This document shows, one piece after another, positions 27,101 through 37,452 of a DNA stretch of 64,000 bases (position 1 is its first letter; every line of letters starts with the position of its first letter). Source of the stretch: Paracyclopina nana (Eukaryota > Arthropoda > Copepoda > Cyclopoida > Cyclopettidae); NCBI GenBank assembly GCA_019096065.1, contig JAGUCH010000006.1, forward strand, positions 5,786,001 to 5,850,000, in the 5' to 3' direction. The translations under genes and the position numbers were made by a program. Below the pieces are notes generated by a model. It was given only the letters and a program-made list of their open reading frames with translations. It had not been told where the DNA came from and searched no databases.

Positions 27101-29680
27101 AGCTGGGGTATCATCAGCTCCTCCTGGCGGCAAAAATCATTACTACCAGAGCCTCTGTAAGCAAAGCCCAATTGGGATGGCTGCCAACAAGTATGCATAA
27201 GAGCTCAAATATTGCCAAGATTTGCTTGATAGTTCGAAGAAAGTCCACATATAATATAGTCATTAGGTTTTTTTTTTCAAAGAATAGTACCAAATAATCA
27301 TGAAGATTATTCTACATTCTATACCAAGCTTGTGTCGACTTCATCCTCTTGATCTTTTTCTGCAGCTGGAGAATGCCATACATGAGGGCTTCAGCAGTTG
27401 GCGGGCAGCCTGGCACATAAATGTCAACCGGGACAACTCGATCACAACCTCGGACAACACTGTAGGAATAATGATAGTAGCCACCTCCATTTGCGCAGCT
27501 GCCCATGGAAATCACCCACCTGGGCTCAGGCATTTGATCATAGACTTTGCGGAATGCTGGCGCCATCTAGTTTCAAGAAACATAATTAGAAGCTTCTTAA
27601 AATCAACTAATAAGCGCTACCTTGTTAGTGAGGGTGCCAGCCACAATGATGACATCTGCTTGCCTTGGTGACGCTCTGAAGACAACACCATAACGATCCA
27701 TGTCATATCTGGGGGCAGCGATGTGCATCATTTCGACAGCGCAACAAGCAAGACCAAAGGTCAGCGGCCATAGGGAGTTTTTGCGGCCCCAATTGACAAG
27801 ATCATCCACCCTGGCAAGCGCCCAATCAACCTTGTTCGTTTTGAAGTTGACATCAAATGGCGAGTACTTGTGGTCCATATCCCTGCTTCCTCCAACTGGG
27901 GTCTCAAATTGAAATGGCTTCTTTTCCACTTCACCACTCGCATTGGATGAAGAAGAGGAATGTAAACAACGCTTGCTCAGCACTTGAAGAGCTGGTCGGC
28001 TTTGCATGGCAATGGCCTCCATCCTGGAGAGCTGAGACAGCAATGTCAAAGCCATTTTAAGCAAGTGTCAACTTCTGCTCGAAGCCTTGAACTTGCAGCT
28101 GTAAGCTAGCTGCCTAGCTCAGCTGTTTCAATTTCATAACACGTGGATCGAAAATAGAGTCAATCTGGCTGCGCGCAAAATTGCTTTGCGCCAATTCGAA
28201 AAACATTTCCTTTTTTGCGTAGGATTAGATTGTGTGTTATTTACAAGGAAAGTGAAATTTGAATGTTTAATTTCTTAAGAATGTCTGAAGGTGTGAATTG
28301 GTTTTGAGCAAAGTGTCGGAATCTGCCTTAAATAAGGTTGTGAGGATCTTTAACATTCAAATGGCAAGCGCGAATATTTAAATAAAAGATCTTACCTTTG
28401 CTTTAAGCGTAAGGATGAAACCAAGTCCACGGATAAAATGTGAAATGAAGAATGAAGACCAATCACAGTGCAAGCACTCCAAAAATTAAAACATAATAAT
28501 GAAAATTTTTACAATAACAAAAATGTGACAATATAACCGAAATTTCATCTCTGCAAATCATCCTTCTTCAATCAATTGAAATTCTATGATTGCGCTTTTT
28601 ATTATTATAATAAGGAATTTTGTTAATTTTATCTTTAAAAGGATTTAAAAATCAATGGACAGGCCGGGGGGCATTTTCTCAGAATCAGTCTTCATAAAAT
28701 TATTTGTTCATTTTATGAAATATGATAATTACCCATGCTGCTGCAGCGTAAGCACGTGGTTTTGACAATGCTGAAAATCTCAGCCAACCATTTTCGGGAC
28801 TGAATCTGTAGCAATCGGATGTGGCGCTGAAGTTGGAGATGGTGATGTCCCCTCCACAAAGAGTCAGGTGTTTTTTGAGCAAAGTACCCACAGCTCCAGT
28901 TACGGTTACAGGCAAGCTGAAATCAAGCAAAATTGCTGACAATAGTCCACTAGAGGGAGCTGCGATTTGTCTTAAAGGAAATTGCGAACTCTGCGAAACT
29001 AATTCCTCCATTTTACCGGCAAAATGGCCAAAAAGCAAGAAACAGTAAAAACCACTTCTGGCATTTTTGTCCTTCACCTAGCTCAAAGATAGATGAAGTG
29101 ACATACTTTTTGATATCCTTGCAGTCCGGCTTGTTGTCAGACTGAGGCAAGGGAAGGATTTCAGTGTCAGCCAAAGGTTTGCCACCCTCCACCTCTCCTC
29201 CTATCACTGTTATCAGATGGTCATCTGCAAAGGAAAGCAACCAAGTCAGCATAATAAGCATGTGCACAAATCATCCGCAAGAGGGAGCTATGATTTGTTG
29301 TCACAGTATTTGCAAATGCTACCAAACAATTTTCGCCATTCACCCGTCAAAAATGCCAAAAGCATGCATGTCAAAAAAATTCACCTCTGGTATTTTTGTC
29401 CTTATTATGTATAGCGGTAGTGAATTAGCAAAGTCTATCGCTTGATCCAGGAACTAAGGAACAAATTTAAATTACCGTAAAGGCTTTGCTGCGACCAGAC
29501 GCCAGCATAGATCACCAGCATTGTCAGAGTGACTAGCGAAATAGCCAGACCGAGGAAGACCATGAATCCATAGCAGCACGACATGCGGGGCACGTTCTCC
29601 TTTTCGGAGTGAAGATTGGCATTTTCTGCTGCCTCCTCAATCTCCGCACTTGTCACCGGTGGGATTGGGTTCAACTCCAT
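24172..29680 (-). CDS. Type II membrane protein with kelch repeats
   Basis: Five exons in transcription order: 29680–29476, 29224–29107, 28916–28733, 26335–26087 and 24612–24172; about 398 residues with all phases matching. The N-terminal 35 residues are polar, followed by one membrane segment ([20 protein letters not shown]) without a preceding signal peptide, predicting a type II anchor. The rest is a kelch-like beta-propeller with spaced Gly-Gly motifs: [32 protein letters not shown] and FVGGTF, about six blades. The exon 2 donor is GTATGT at 29106, chosen over a weaker downstream GTGAAG because only it keeps phase. The 2.4-kb intron 3 contains the complete NDUFS7 gene; introns 1, 2 and 4 contain short interspersed repeats. 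A membrane-anchored kelch domain of this layout is not one I recognise. Confidence 0.8.
24666..24735 (+). repeat. Short interspersed repeat, half copy
   Basis: 5' half only (AATACCAGAAGTGGATTTTT, then TGGCATTTTTAACG), in kelch intron 4. Confidence 0.55.
24757..24832 (+). repeat. Short interspersed repeat, half copy
   Basis: Degenerate 5' half (ATTACCAGAAGGGAATTTTT) directly after the previous one, sharing GGACTAATTGT with it. This suggests local duplication. Confidence 0.5.
24891..25004 (+). repeat. ~130-bp short interspersed repeat
   Basis: Starts GACAAAAATACCAGAAGTGG, middle TTTTTGGCATTTTTGATGG, end GCTGCTCCATCTTGCGGATT. In kelch intron 4. Confidence 0.7.
25936..26058 (+). repeat. ~130-bp short interspersed repeat
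   Basis: Starts GACAAAAATACCAGAAGTGG, middle TGGCATTTTTTGACAG, end TTTCCATCTAGCGGATT. In kelch intron 4, about 30 bases from the exon 4 donor. Confidence 0.75.
27312..28055 (-). CDS. NDUFS7: NADH:ubiquinone oxidoreductase 20-kDa subunit (complex I)
   Basis: Core subunit of mitochondrial complex I that carries the N2 iron–sulfur cluster, the last in the chain before ubiquinone. Two exons in transcription order, 28055–27621 and 27566–27312, join in phase 0 and give 229 residues. The N-terminus ([14 protein letters not shown], then [18 protein letters not shown]) fits a mitochondrial presequence. The PSST-type core follows: [18 protein letters not shown] with the paired Cys, [32 protein letters not shown] and [12 protein letters not shown] with the other cluster Cys residues, ending QAWYRM. 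The gene is complete and lies wholly inside intron 3 of the kelch gene, on the same strand. Confidence 0.97.
28056..28732 (-). other. Upstream region of NDUFS7 inside the kelch intron
   Basis: 677 bp between the NDUFS7 start codon and the kelch exon 3 donor. AT-rich, no clear motif; it must hold any NDUFS7 promoter. Confidence 0.4.
28944..29072 (-). repeat. ~130-bp short interspersed repeat
   Basis: Minus copy, filling most of kelch intron 2. Its 3' end reads AGCTCCCTCTAGTGGAC on the minus strand, a close CTCF-type match, and the 5' end reads AAATGCCAGAAGTGG. Confidence 0.75.
29272..29402 (-). repeat. ~130-bp short interspersed repeat
   Basis: Minus copy in kelch intron 1, with AGCTCCCTCTTGCGGAT at one end and GACAAAAATACCAGAGGTG at the other. 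Confidence 0.75.
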
Positions 29681-30404
29681 ACTGAGTGTTTACTCACATG
29701 CTTCTCCACTGCTTAGGCCTTCCAAACTAGGCGATACGTACAGCAAAGTAGCAACCGTTGTGGCGTCACTTTCATGCAGTGCTAAGTAACAAAGCTTTCT
29801 ATTCTCATATATACACTAGACAGGCTCTCCAAAAAGATATGCCACATAAGTAAGAAAGCTGTATGGAAATGACTTAAAAAAGCTGAGGATGACTTTCCTG
29901 AGAGTGGAATTTTGAGCTTTATATGCATATAATTAAATTGTGAAATTATGAACTAGAAGAATTAGGTGGATTAGAAAGCTTTGGTGAGTAAAGAGCGTGT
30001 GTACTCATTGTGTACTGCTGGTTTGTGACCTGGGCCACTTTCACGCCCCAAAGGCTAGTTTAGTATAGCGCACATACATAGCACAAATTATCATGCTATA
30101 ATGCTGCAGTGGAATAAAAGCTCGCGTTTTATCTGATATGGAACTCTACCAATGAATCAGTCGAACACTTTCAGCATAATTACACAAATGACAGGCAACA
30201 GAGTTTCCTGGGTTCAATCCTATTACCAATTAAGGCAATGTGGTAATAGCTAATTATGGTGAAAAAAGGCACACGGAAAAAAGCCATTAATTTCATTTTC
30301 GAAATACTTTTTGCTCAACAGCCAACATAAAACCGTCTAAATTGTGTTTTTTAGGAGATTAAATACATTGTTGCAGGCACAGAGAAGTACTTACGTAAGG
30401 CACA
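29681..30404. other. Intergenic region upstream of the kelch gene
   Basis: Nothing gene-like seen. Presumed kelch promoter at the left and the NEMP 3' region at the right. Confidence 0.4.
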
Positions 30405-30756
30405 TAATTTTCTCAACAGCGTCAAAATGGATTCGTTTCAGTAATAATAAAAGGTTGAACACAGCTTTAGTCGCATGGATTCAATGGATCAATCAGATTA
30501 TCTTCAATATGAATTATTTTGAGTAAATAAGCATGCACCAAACTAGTTAAGTTTATGTACCTGCGACAAAATTCTCCCAAGCCAGTTGGAGACTTTCCAT
30601 GGCTCACATTTGGGGCTTTATCAGAACTCTCTCAGTTCCTTCATGGAGGCGATTACTCATGCAAGGCCTGGAAATTATATTTGATCTTTTCTTTTAATTC
30701 AAACAGTATCATAAAAATGGATTCTTTTCAGCAAAAATAATAGCATGAACACAGCT
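30405..30756 (-). pseudogene. Broken duplicate of the NEMP 3' end
   Basis: 30405–30645 repeats 30938–31190 (end of NEMP exon 3 and adjacent intron) at high identity, offset by about 533 bp. The exon-like part has lost about 20 bases, and a further short copy covers about 30708–30756. These copies lie beyond the NEMP stop codon and cannot be used as they stand. Confidence 0.65.
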
Positions 30757-32331
30757 TCAGTCGTATGGACTCTCCAGATCTATCAGATCATCGTCATCAC
30801 TCGAGTTATCATCAGTCAGTAGGTTTGAGTTGCCTGCAGCATGATCCACTTCATCTTCATCAAACTCCTCATGAGAGTAGTTCAGAATCTCGTCTTGCGT
30901 GAGGTGGGGCCCTCCTAAAATAGAAATTATTTGGAGCAATTTTCTCAACAGCGTCAAAATGGATTCGTTTCAGTAATAATAAAAGGTTGAACACAGCTTC
31001 AGTCGTATGGATTCTATGGATCAATCAGATTATCTTCAATATGAATTATTTTGAGTAAATAAGCATGCACCAAATAGTTGAGTATTATGTACCTGCGACA
31101 AATTCCGCAAAGCGAGTTGGAGATTTCAGCCTACTGGTGACTTTCCATGGGTCACATTTGGGGCTTTTGCAGAACTCTCTCAGCTCCTTCAAAGCCTTGG
31201 CAGTTTCGACTTGCGACTGGTCGAAATACTCTTGCTCGGTGAGCAATTTCGCCTTCGGCTTGACAATCTTCAAGTGATATTGAACCTGCATTTTGGTCTT
31301 CCACTTGGCTGGTGTGGCTTCCCACAGCAGCATTGACAGTACAACTGTCAAGCTGGCAGCCTGGTGGTAACTTGAGCAAAAGACAAGCATGAGTGCAAAC
31401 GCTTGCATTGTCCACTGGATCAAGTTGATGCTCCGAGGATTTTCCACTGGCCCCATTCTGTAGCAGACTCCAAAGCTGACAGCACCAGTGACAACCAAGT
31501 AGCCAAGGACGTACAAATAGTGATCCAAAAGGTAGATCTTGATGTTGTACCACACGGATGTGATAAGGTAGGTGGCCAACGAGTAACTGGCAATGGCCCA
31601 CCCGATCCAGAACTTGAACTAGAAACGAAAGTCATGGCTTTTTCAGCACATCAACACAGGCATTTTAAAATTACCCTCTTTTGCACAAAGTAGGTGATCA
31701 CGATCAGTGATAGAAATATGCCCATGCCCACTCCGGTTGTGTAATGGAAGAAAACGTTGCGACACAGATCTTTGGCAGAGTAGAATAAGGCGATGCCAAT
31801 CAAGAACATCAAGACATACACATAGTCCACCCTCTTGATGACTAGCGACATCTTGTAAGCTTCTCTTGAGAGGACACCGACGCAGGTCGGGTCAAACACG
31901 CCCACTTTGATGTTTTGTGACTTGGACGGTAGGACTTGGTAGAACCAGGAGCTCATATGATCATTGTACATGGCTTGCACCGAGGAAACGTTGTTGCCCA
32001 CGTACAAGTGGTAACTTTCCGAGTCGATTTTCAGCTTCATTTCCACCGAACTCCAAAAGTGAATGATGGACAGGGGAGTTCCTGAAATCGAGTAAATTCC
32101 CAATAAATTCCACTTTTTGTATACTTTTTTCTTGAGAGACTCACCATTGTAACAGAAGATGTTCAACTCTTCTTCGTATGAGATTTCAGGAAACTCAGCA
32201 AACTCGTCCTTTTCTCTGAAGTAGAACACGCCATCTTTGGAGGACGAGGCATTCGTCGAAATTGCACAGTGGGAATAATTGACGAAATTTCCTATGGTGA
32301 GAATGGCAAGAATTGCAACTCGAATCAGCAT
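30757..32331 (-). CDS. NEMP1: Nuclear envelope integral membrane protein (NEMP/TMEM194)
   Basis: Inner nuclear membrane protein that supports nuclear envelope stiffness and fertility in known animals. Four exons in transcription order: 32331–32145, 32081–31675, 31618–31093 and 30914–30757; about 425 residues. The 63-base first intron is in frame, so an unspliced reading continues through it, but GTGAGT and TTTCAG ends and the family match (FCYNGTPLSIIHFW) support removal. The start codon at 32331 gives a signal peptide (MLIRVAILAILTIGNF). The family core includes FYSAKDLCRNVFFHYTTGVG, LGYLVVTGAVSFGVCYRMGP, RSINLIQWTMQA, and the conserved cytosolic LLTEQEYFDQSQVETAKALK with SPTRFAEFV. The tail is acidic. 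Confidence 0.93.
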
Positions 32332-33592
32332 GGCTATGCAAAATAGCAAATAGTCAAGCAGTTCACGCCGGCGAACGTAGAACACAAACTCAGCCGAAAT
32401 TTGTTTTTGAATTTCGACATGCGAGGGATCGATGAAAAGTACGTGAACGCTTGCCCTAATTCTACGAGCATTGAAATAACCCGTTTTTACGTATGAAATA
32501 GGAAGAAACGATGTGATAAAACTCTTTTGAAATTTGTTTTTCAATTTTAATTGTTATTTTGAGAAGATCTAAGATATATTTTATCTATTTTTGTTTTACC
32601 AAAAGTCATAATGAGCCTTAATTTACTGTACTCGACTCGTTAATCAATGCCCCATGTAGAAACTAACAATACAATTTTAAGGCTCATAGTCTTTTTTATT
32701 ACCGCAGCAAATAAAAACCATAACGGTACAATTTACTTATAAATAACATTTTTTAAAGAAAAAGTATATTTCCTTTCTTCCATAGCATTATAAATGCATC
32801 AAGTGCTTGCTGATATCTACGACTCCATTGAAGTATTAGGATCGGCTTATATTCGGTCCTTCAGTAAACAACTCGGAGCTCTAAACACTGATATCAGCTA
32901 GTTGGCATTCGGCATAAATAAATACTTTATCAGCGACTTGGAAATTTAAAAAAAAATCGGCAAACCAAGGTAAACAAACTTTTTCTGCTTTCTAACCGTG
33001 ATCGCGCCCATTCATCGAATTATAAAGCGAGTGATTTTTCGATCACATCAGTTATTTTCGTGCTTTTCTTCTTCGGCGGTGAAGCCACCAAATTTGACGC
33101 CAACTTGTCTTTAGTCCTTCAGTTTGTTTCAGCCAATTTATCCTAACTTTTTACACCAGGGTAAAATCGCCATATTCGTGGATCTCCTGCTGTTGTCAAA
33201 GCTATCGCGATTTGTTGTGGCCAGCAAAAAATGATGGGTAACAACAATCATAATTATCATCAATTTCAGCCTGCTGATTCTTGTACAAAGTAATCTGAGC
33301 TGGGCTTTGTTTTCAGCTGATGACTATTTTGCCTTCCAGGATCTCCGCGCAGATTTCTAATCATTGCACTTTCAGCTCCATTTAATCGATGTGTTGCTTT
33401 TCAGCCATTTTCCCCAACTTAATCAGTAGCGCGTCATGTTTTTTTAAGTTTTTGAAGCTTGCGCGTCGTCAAAATTTGCTCTATCCTTTATTGCTTTTAA
33501 TCCTTGATTCCAGGCTTGATTTAACTCCATAAACAATTCACTAATGGCATTTTCATGTGTTTTTTGTAGACTTTTAACTGATCAATTATAAC
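32332..33592. other. Divergent promoter region between NEMP and TCERG1
   Basis: 1.26 kb between two head-to-head genes. An acceptor TTTTTTGTAG at 33569, 23 bases before the TCERG1 ATG, suggests that its 5' UTR is spliced. No other gene is seen. Confidence 0.45.
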
Positions 33593-36500
33593 ATGGAAGA
33601 TGACGAGTATGGGGGCGGTGGAGCCCCGATAGATGGACCCGAGGACGGCAGTGGGCCACCCGATGATTTCTACGGCCCAGAAGATGGCTTCGACGATGGA
33701 TATGGTCCACCTGGAGGAGGACCTCCAGGATGGGGACCTCCTTGGAGAGGCCGTGGAGGATTCAGAGGTGGACCACCTCCCAGGTTCATGCGAGGCGGGC
33801 CCCGTGGGCAGTTCGGGCCACCCCCTGGAATGAGAGGCCGAGGAGGCTTCGGCCCTGGACCCAATGGTTTCGGCCCTCGGGGCCCCCGACCCCGTGGGCC
33901 TCCTCCCCATGGCTGGGGCCCGGATTTTGGCCCTCCTGGTCACCACCATTGGGGCCCTCCGGGTGGAGGCTGGGATGGTCCTCCCCACGACGAGGGAATG
34001 CCAATGGAGGGAGAGGATCTCAAGGATCCCGAGGCAACCGATGAAACTGTTGAAAACATCGACCTCAATGGTGAGGTTTGGGTCGAGACGAAGACGGACC
34101 AAGGCAAATCCTACTTTTACAATGCACGCACTCGCGAAACCACTTGGACTCGTCCGGAGGAAAAGGATGGCGTTCGGGTACTCACCCAAGAGCAAGTGGA
34201 CAAGTTGACCCAAAAATTGGCTTCTGCTGATAGCAAAAAAGAGGAGCATGATCCATATGCTGGAGCTAGTGGACCTCCCTATGGAATGCCTCCCCCGGGT
34301 TTTGGCAATGGGCCACCCCCGGGGTTCATGCCTCCCCATGGGTATCCTCCTCCCTGGGCGATGGGTGGTCAAGGTGGGCCTCCACCTGGATACCCTCCCC
34401 AAGGTCCGGGCCAAGGTTGGGGTCCTCCTGGTGAGGTGTGCGAATGGTCCGAGCACGTGGCTCCTGATACTGGCAGGAAATATTATTATAGCAACAAGAC
34501 TGGCCAATCCGTGTGGGAAAAGCCCAAGGAGCTTCTGGACTTTGAGCGACGTCAACAAGGATTGGGCTCGAGTGCTTCAATGATGTCTTCGTCCTCGACC
34601 ATGCTGGACGAAATGCCCAAATCTGCACCTGACACGCCCCAATCGCAAACTATTGCGAAAGCTCCCACCAGCGCGATCAATCCTGCATCTGGATCAGACA
34701 AGCCCAAGATGTCTTCGACGGATAAATCGAAGCCCGTTTCGAGCACTGCCGTTCCGGGCACTCCTTGGTGTGTGGTATGGACTGGTGACAACAGGGTATT
34801 CTTTTACAACCCCAGCACTCGAACCTCGGTCTGGGAGAGGCCGCCAGACTTGATTGGCCGCTCGGATGTCACCGAGATGCTCAAGTCTCCAGCCGCAGCT
34901 GAGAAGATCAAGTCCAGGAATATTCCTCCGGGATTCGCATCCAATCCCATGACTACTAACAATTCAGGCGGTAAAAAGAAGCAGTCCTCGACTGGAAATG
35001 ATTCGGATACCGATGACACCCCACCCAGCAAGAAGAAAAAGGTCGAGCTTGTTTTCGAGGACGAGCTGAAGGCCAAAGAGGAAAGTAATTCAGGTGGCGG
35101 AACCTTGAGCACCTTGAAGTCCATCAATGTTGGCAAGGATGCTGCCATGGAAGCTGAGGTGAAAGCAGCACGTGAACGGCAGCTGGTTCCACTCGAAAAG
35201 AGAATGGCTCAATTCAGGGACTTGCTTACTGAAAAGCAAATAAGGTAACCAAAACACATGTCTCAAAAATGCTTTTTTTTCTTCATTATTTTTGTTTTCC
35301 AGCGCTTTTTCCACTTGGGAGAAAGAGCTGCACAAAATCGTGTTTGATCCTCGGTACTTGCTCCTGACTTCGAAGGAGCGAAAGCAAGTTTTCGACAAGT
35401 ATGTGCGAGAACGAGCCGACGAGGAGCGTCGAGAAAAGAAGAATAGGATGAAGGAGGCCAAAGACGCGTTTATGGCCTTGTTGGACGAGGCCAAGCTCTC
35501 GGCTCGCACAACCTACAGCGAATTTGCTAATAGGCATAGCAAAGATGAGCGATTCAAAGGCATCGAAAAGAGTCGAGAAAGGGAGTCGCTTTTCAACGAA
35601 TATATGGTGGAAATCAAGAAAAAGGACAAGGAAGAGCGAGCAGCCAAGAGGGATCAAGCGAAGAAGGACTTTGTAGCTATGCTCAAGGAACTCTCGGACA
35701 ACCCTGACAACGGAATTGATAGGTATATTTGTGCGAGACTCTCATTTTGAGCAGAGCTTAATCGATGATTCCAGGCATAGTCGGTGGGCAGATGTTCGCA
35801 AAAAAGTAGAGTCGGATGTGAGATACAAGGCGGTGGATTCTGGATCTCTTCGCGAGGACTATTTCATGGATTTCGTGCATGACCTCAAGGATGAGCATCG
35901 TCGAAAGAAAAAAGAGAAGAAGGATAAGAGATCTCGTTCCAGGTCTCCGAAGGCCAAGGATCGTTCTAGGTCCCGATCTCGTCGTCGATCTCGTTCCAAG
36001 TCGTCAAGCCGTAAAAAGAGCAAGAAGGATAAGCGTGATCGATCCAAGGATCGTAACAAGGATGAGGAAGACTCCAGCAGAAAAAGGAAGCGATCCGAAA
36101 AGGTACACACTCAATAATCTATAATGCTTGAAAATGATGCAAAATCATCCAAATTTATGGAAAATCAGTGGCAAACATTGATCCTTGATGAGCTTTTTGA
36201 TATCCTTCTTGTTGGAATTAGTAACAATGATCGTGTTTTCTTTACAGGTCCATGTTGAAAAGGAGGAAGGAGAGATGAGCGAGGAGGAGGACGAAGATCA
36301 GCAACGTCGCAAGGATCAGCGATCTCGTCGCAAATCCCCATCTTCGCCAGAACAAGCTAAAAGTAGTAGTAAAGAGCAAGGTGAGATTGAGGATGAGGAT
36401 GGCGGTAAGGATAGAGCAAACGGCAAACATGATGGTGACGAGGATCTTGATCCCGAGCAACGTGAGCGTCGTGAACGCGAGGAAAGAATTGCAGCAAGTA

Positions 36501-37318
36501 TACGGAAGCGTGAGCAGGAGGTGGCCAAGGAGTTGTCGGGACATTTGCACGCCAGGGACAAGGAGCGGGAGCAGCATCGCCGATCCGAGGCCATTTCCGC
36601 CTTCCAGGCTCTCCTCACTGACTTGATCAAGCATCCAGACTACTCGTGGAAAGAGGCCAAGAAAATCTTCAAGAAAGACTACAGGTGCAATCTTTTTAAG
36701 CCATGCACTTCCAGTGCTCTTTACATAATACGTTTTCATCTTGCAGGTATGATAATGTAAGTGGCCATCTTGAAAAGTCTGAGAGGGAGAAACTGTTTGA
36801 CGAGCACATTGATACGTTGGTGGCCAAGAAGAAGGAGAACTATCGTAAGCTCCTGGACGAGTGCAAAGTCATCACCCTTGATTCCGACTTCAAGGACATC
36901 AAAAAGCTCATCAAGGATGACCCACGTTATTCTAGGTATGTACTTGAATGATTTCAACTTCAAGCCTTGATCCTACCCGCTCAATCGTAGGTACTCCAGC
37001 TCCGAGCGAAAGTGCGAGAAGCAATTCAACGAATACATCAAAGACCGCACAGCCTTGTCCAAGGCTGCCTTCAGGCAACTCCTTATGGAGACAAAGTTCA
37101 TCACTGATAAGTCTTTGCAGCTAGTGCGTGACAAAGAGACTGGCCATTTGTCCGAAATCGAGGAGCTTCTGCAAAAGGACAAGCGTTACTTGGATCTTGA
37201 TCCCATCGCCGATGAGAGAAAGTCCATTCTCTACACATATCTTGAGGAATTGGAGAAACGGGGTCCGCCTCCGCCCCCGACCGCTTCGGAGCCTTCAAGA
37301 AGAGGAGGAGCACCCTAA
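33593..37318 (+). CDS. TCERG1: Transcription elongation regulator TCERG1 (CA150), WW and FF domains
   Basis: Nuclear factor linking RNA polymerase II elongation with pre-mRNA splicing. Six exons: 33593–35244, 35303–35722, 35775–36102, 36248–36684, 36747–36935 and 36991–37318; about 1117 residues, all phases consistent. A Gly/Pro-rich N-terminus is followed by WW1 (about 160–190, EVWVETKTDQGKSYFYNART), WW2 (281–312, YYYSNKTGQSVWEKP) and WW3 (390–418, FFYNPSTRTSVWERP), then FF domains from about residue 530 (FSTWEKELHKIVFDPRYLLL, with later FF cores in each exon). The FF array is interrupted at the end of exon 3 by a dense Arg/Ser and Lys stretch (RSRSRRRSRSKSSSRKKSKK), then an acidic/basic linker, before the final FF domains. 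The next gene begins only about 130 bp after the stop codon. Confidence 0.96.
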
Positions 37319-37361
37319 TGATGACTTCAAAAATGCGATGATTCGATTTGTATAGTTTGCA

Positions 37362-37367
37362 ATTAAA
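37362..37367 (+). terminator. Variant polyadenylation signal ATTAAA after TCERG1
   Basis: ATTAAA lies 44 bases after the TCERG1 stop codon and 83 bases before the acceptor of the fused gene. Confidence 0.45.
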
Positions 37368-37435
37368 GTAACACCTGCAAAGTGTTTCTCCCACGTTAAC
37401 TAATATAGCATTTTGTTATTTGTGTTGAATGATCC

Positions 37436-37450
37436 CGATTCCTTTTTCAG
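37436..37450 (+). promoter_or_regulatory. Splice acceptor just before the fused start codon
   Basis: Pyrimidine-rich TTCCTTTTTCAG ends two bases before ATG 37453. It implies that the 5' end of the fused mRNA comes from another exon or from a spliced leader. Confidence 0.55.
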
Positions 37451-37452
37451 GC

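Noticed and set aside
29085-29090. GTGAAG donor for kelch exon 2
   Set aside because: It breaks the phase with exon 3; the GTATGT donor at 29106 keeps it.
31651-32544. Reading the NEMP segment as one uninterrupted 297-codon protein
   Set aside because: The frame stays open through a 63-base intron with standard ends; removing it restores the family sequence, and an internal ATG gives the signal peptide.
33521-34558. 345-codon minus-strand open frame
   Set aside because: Antisense of the Gly/Pro-rich TCERG1 N-terminus; GC-rich codons leave the other strand open.
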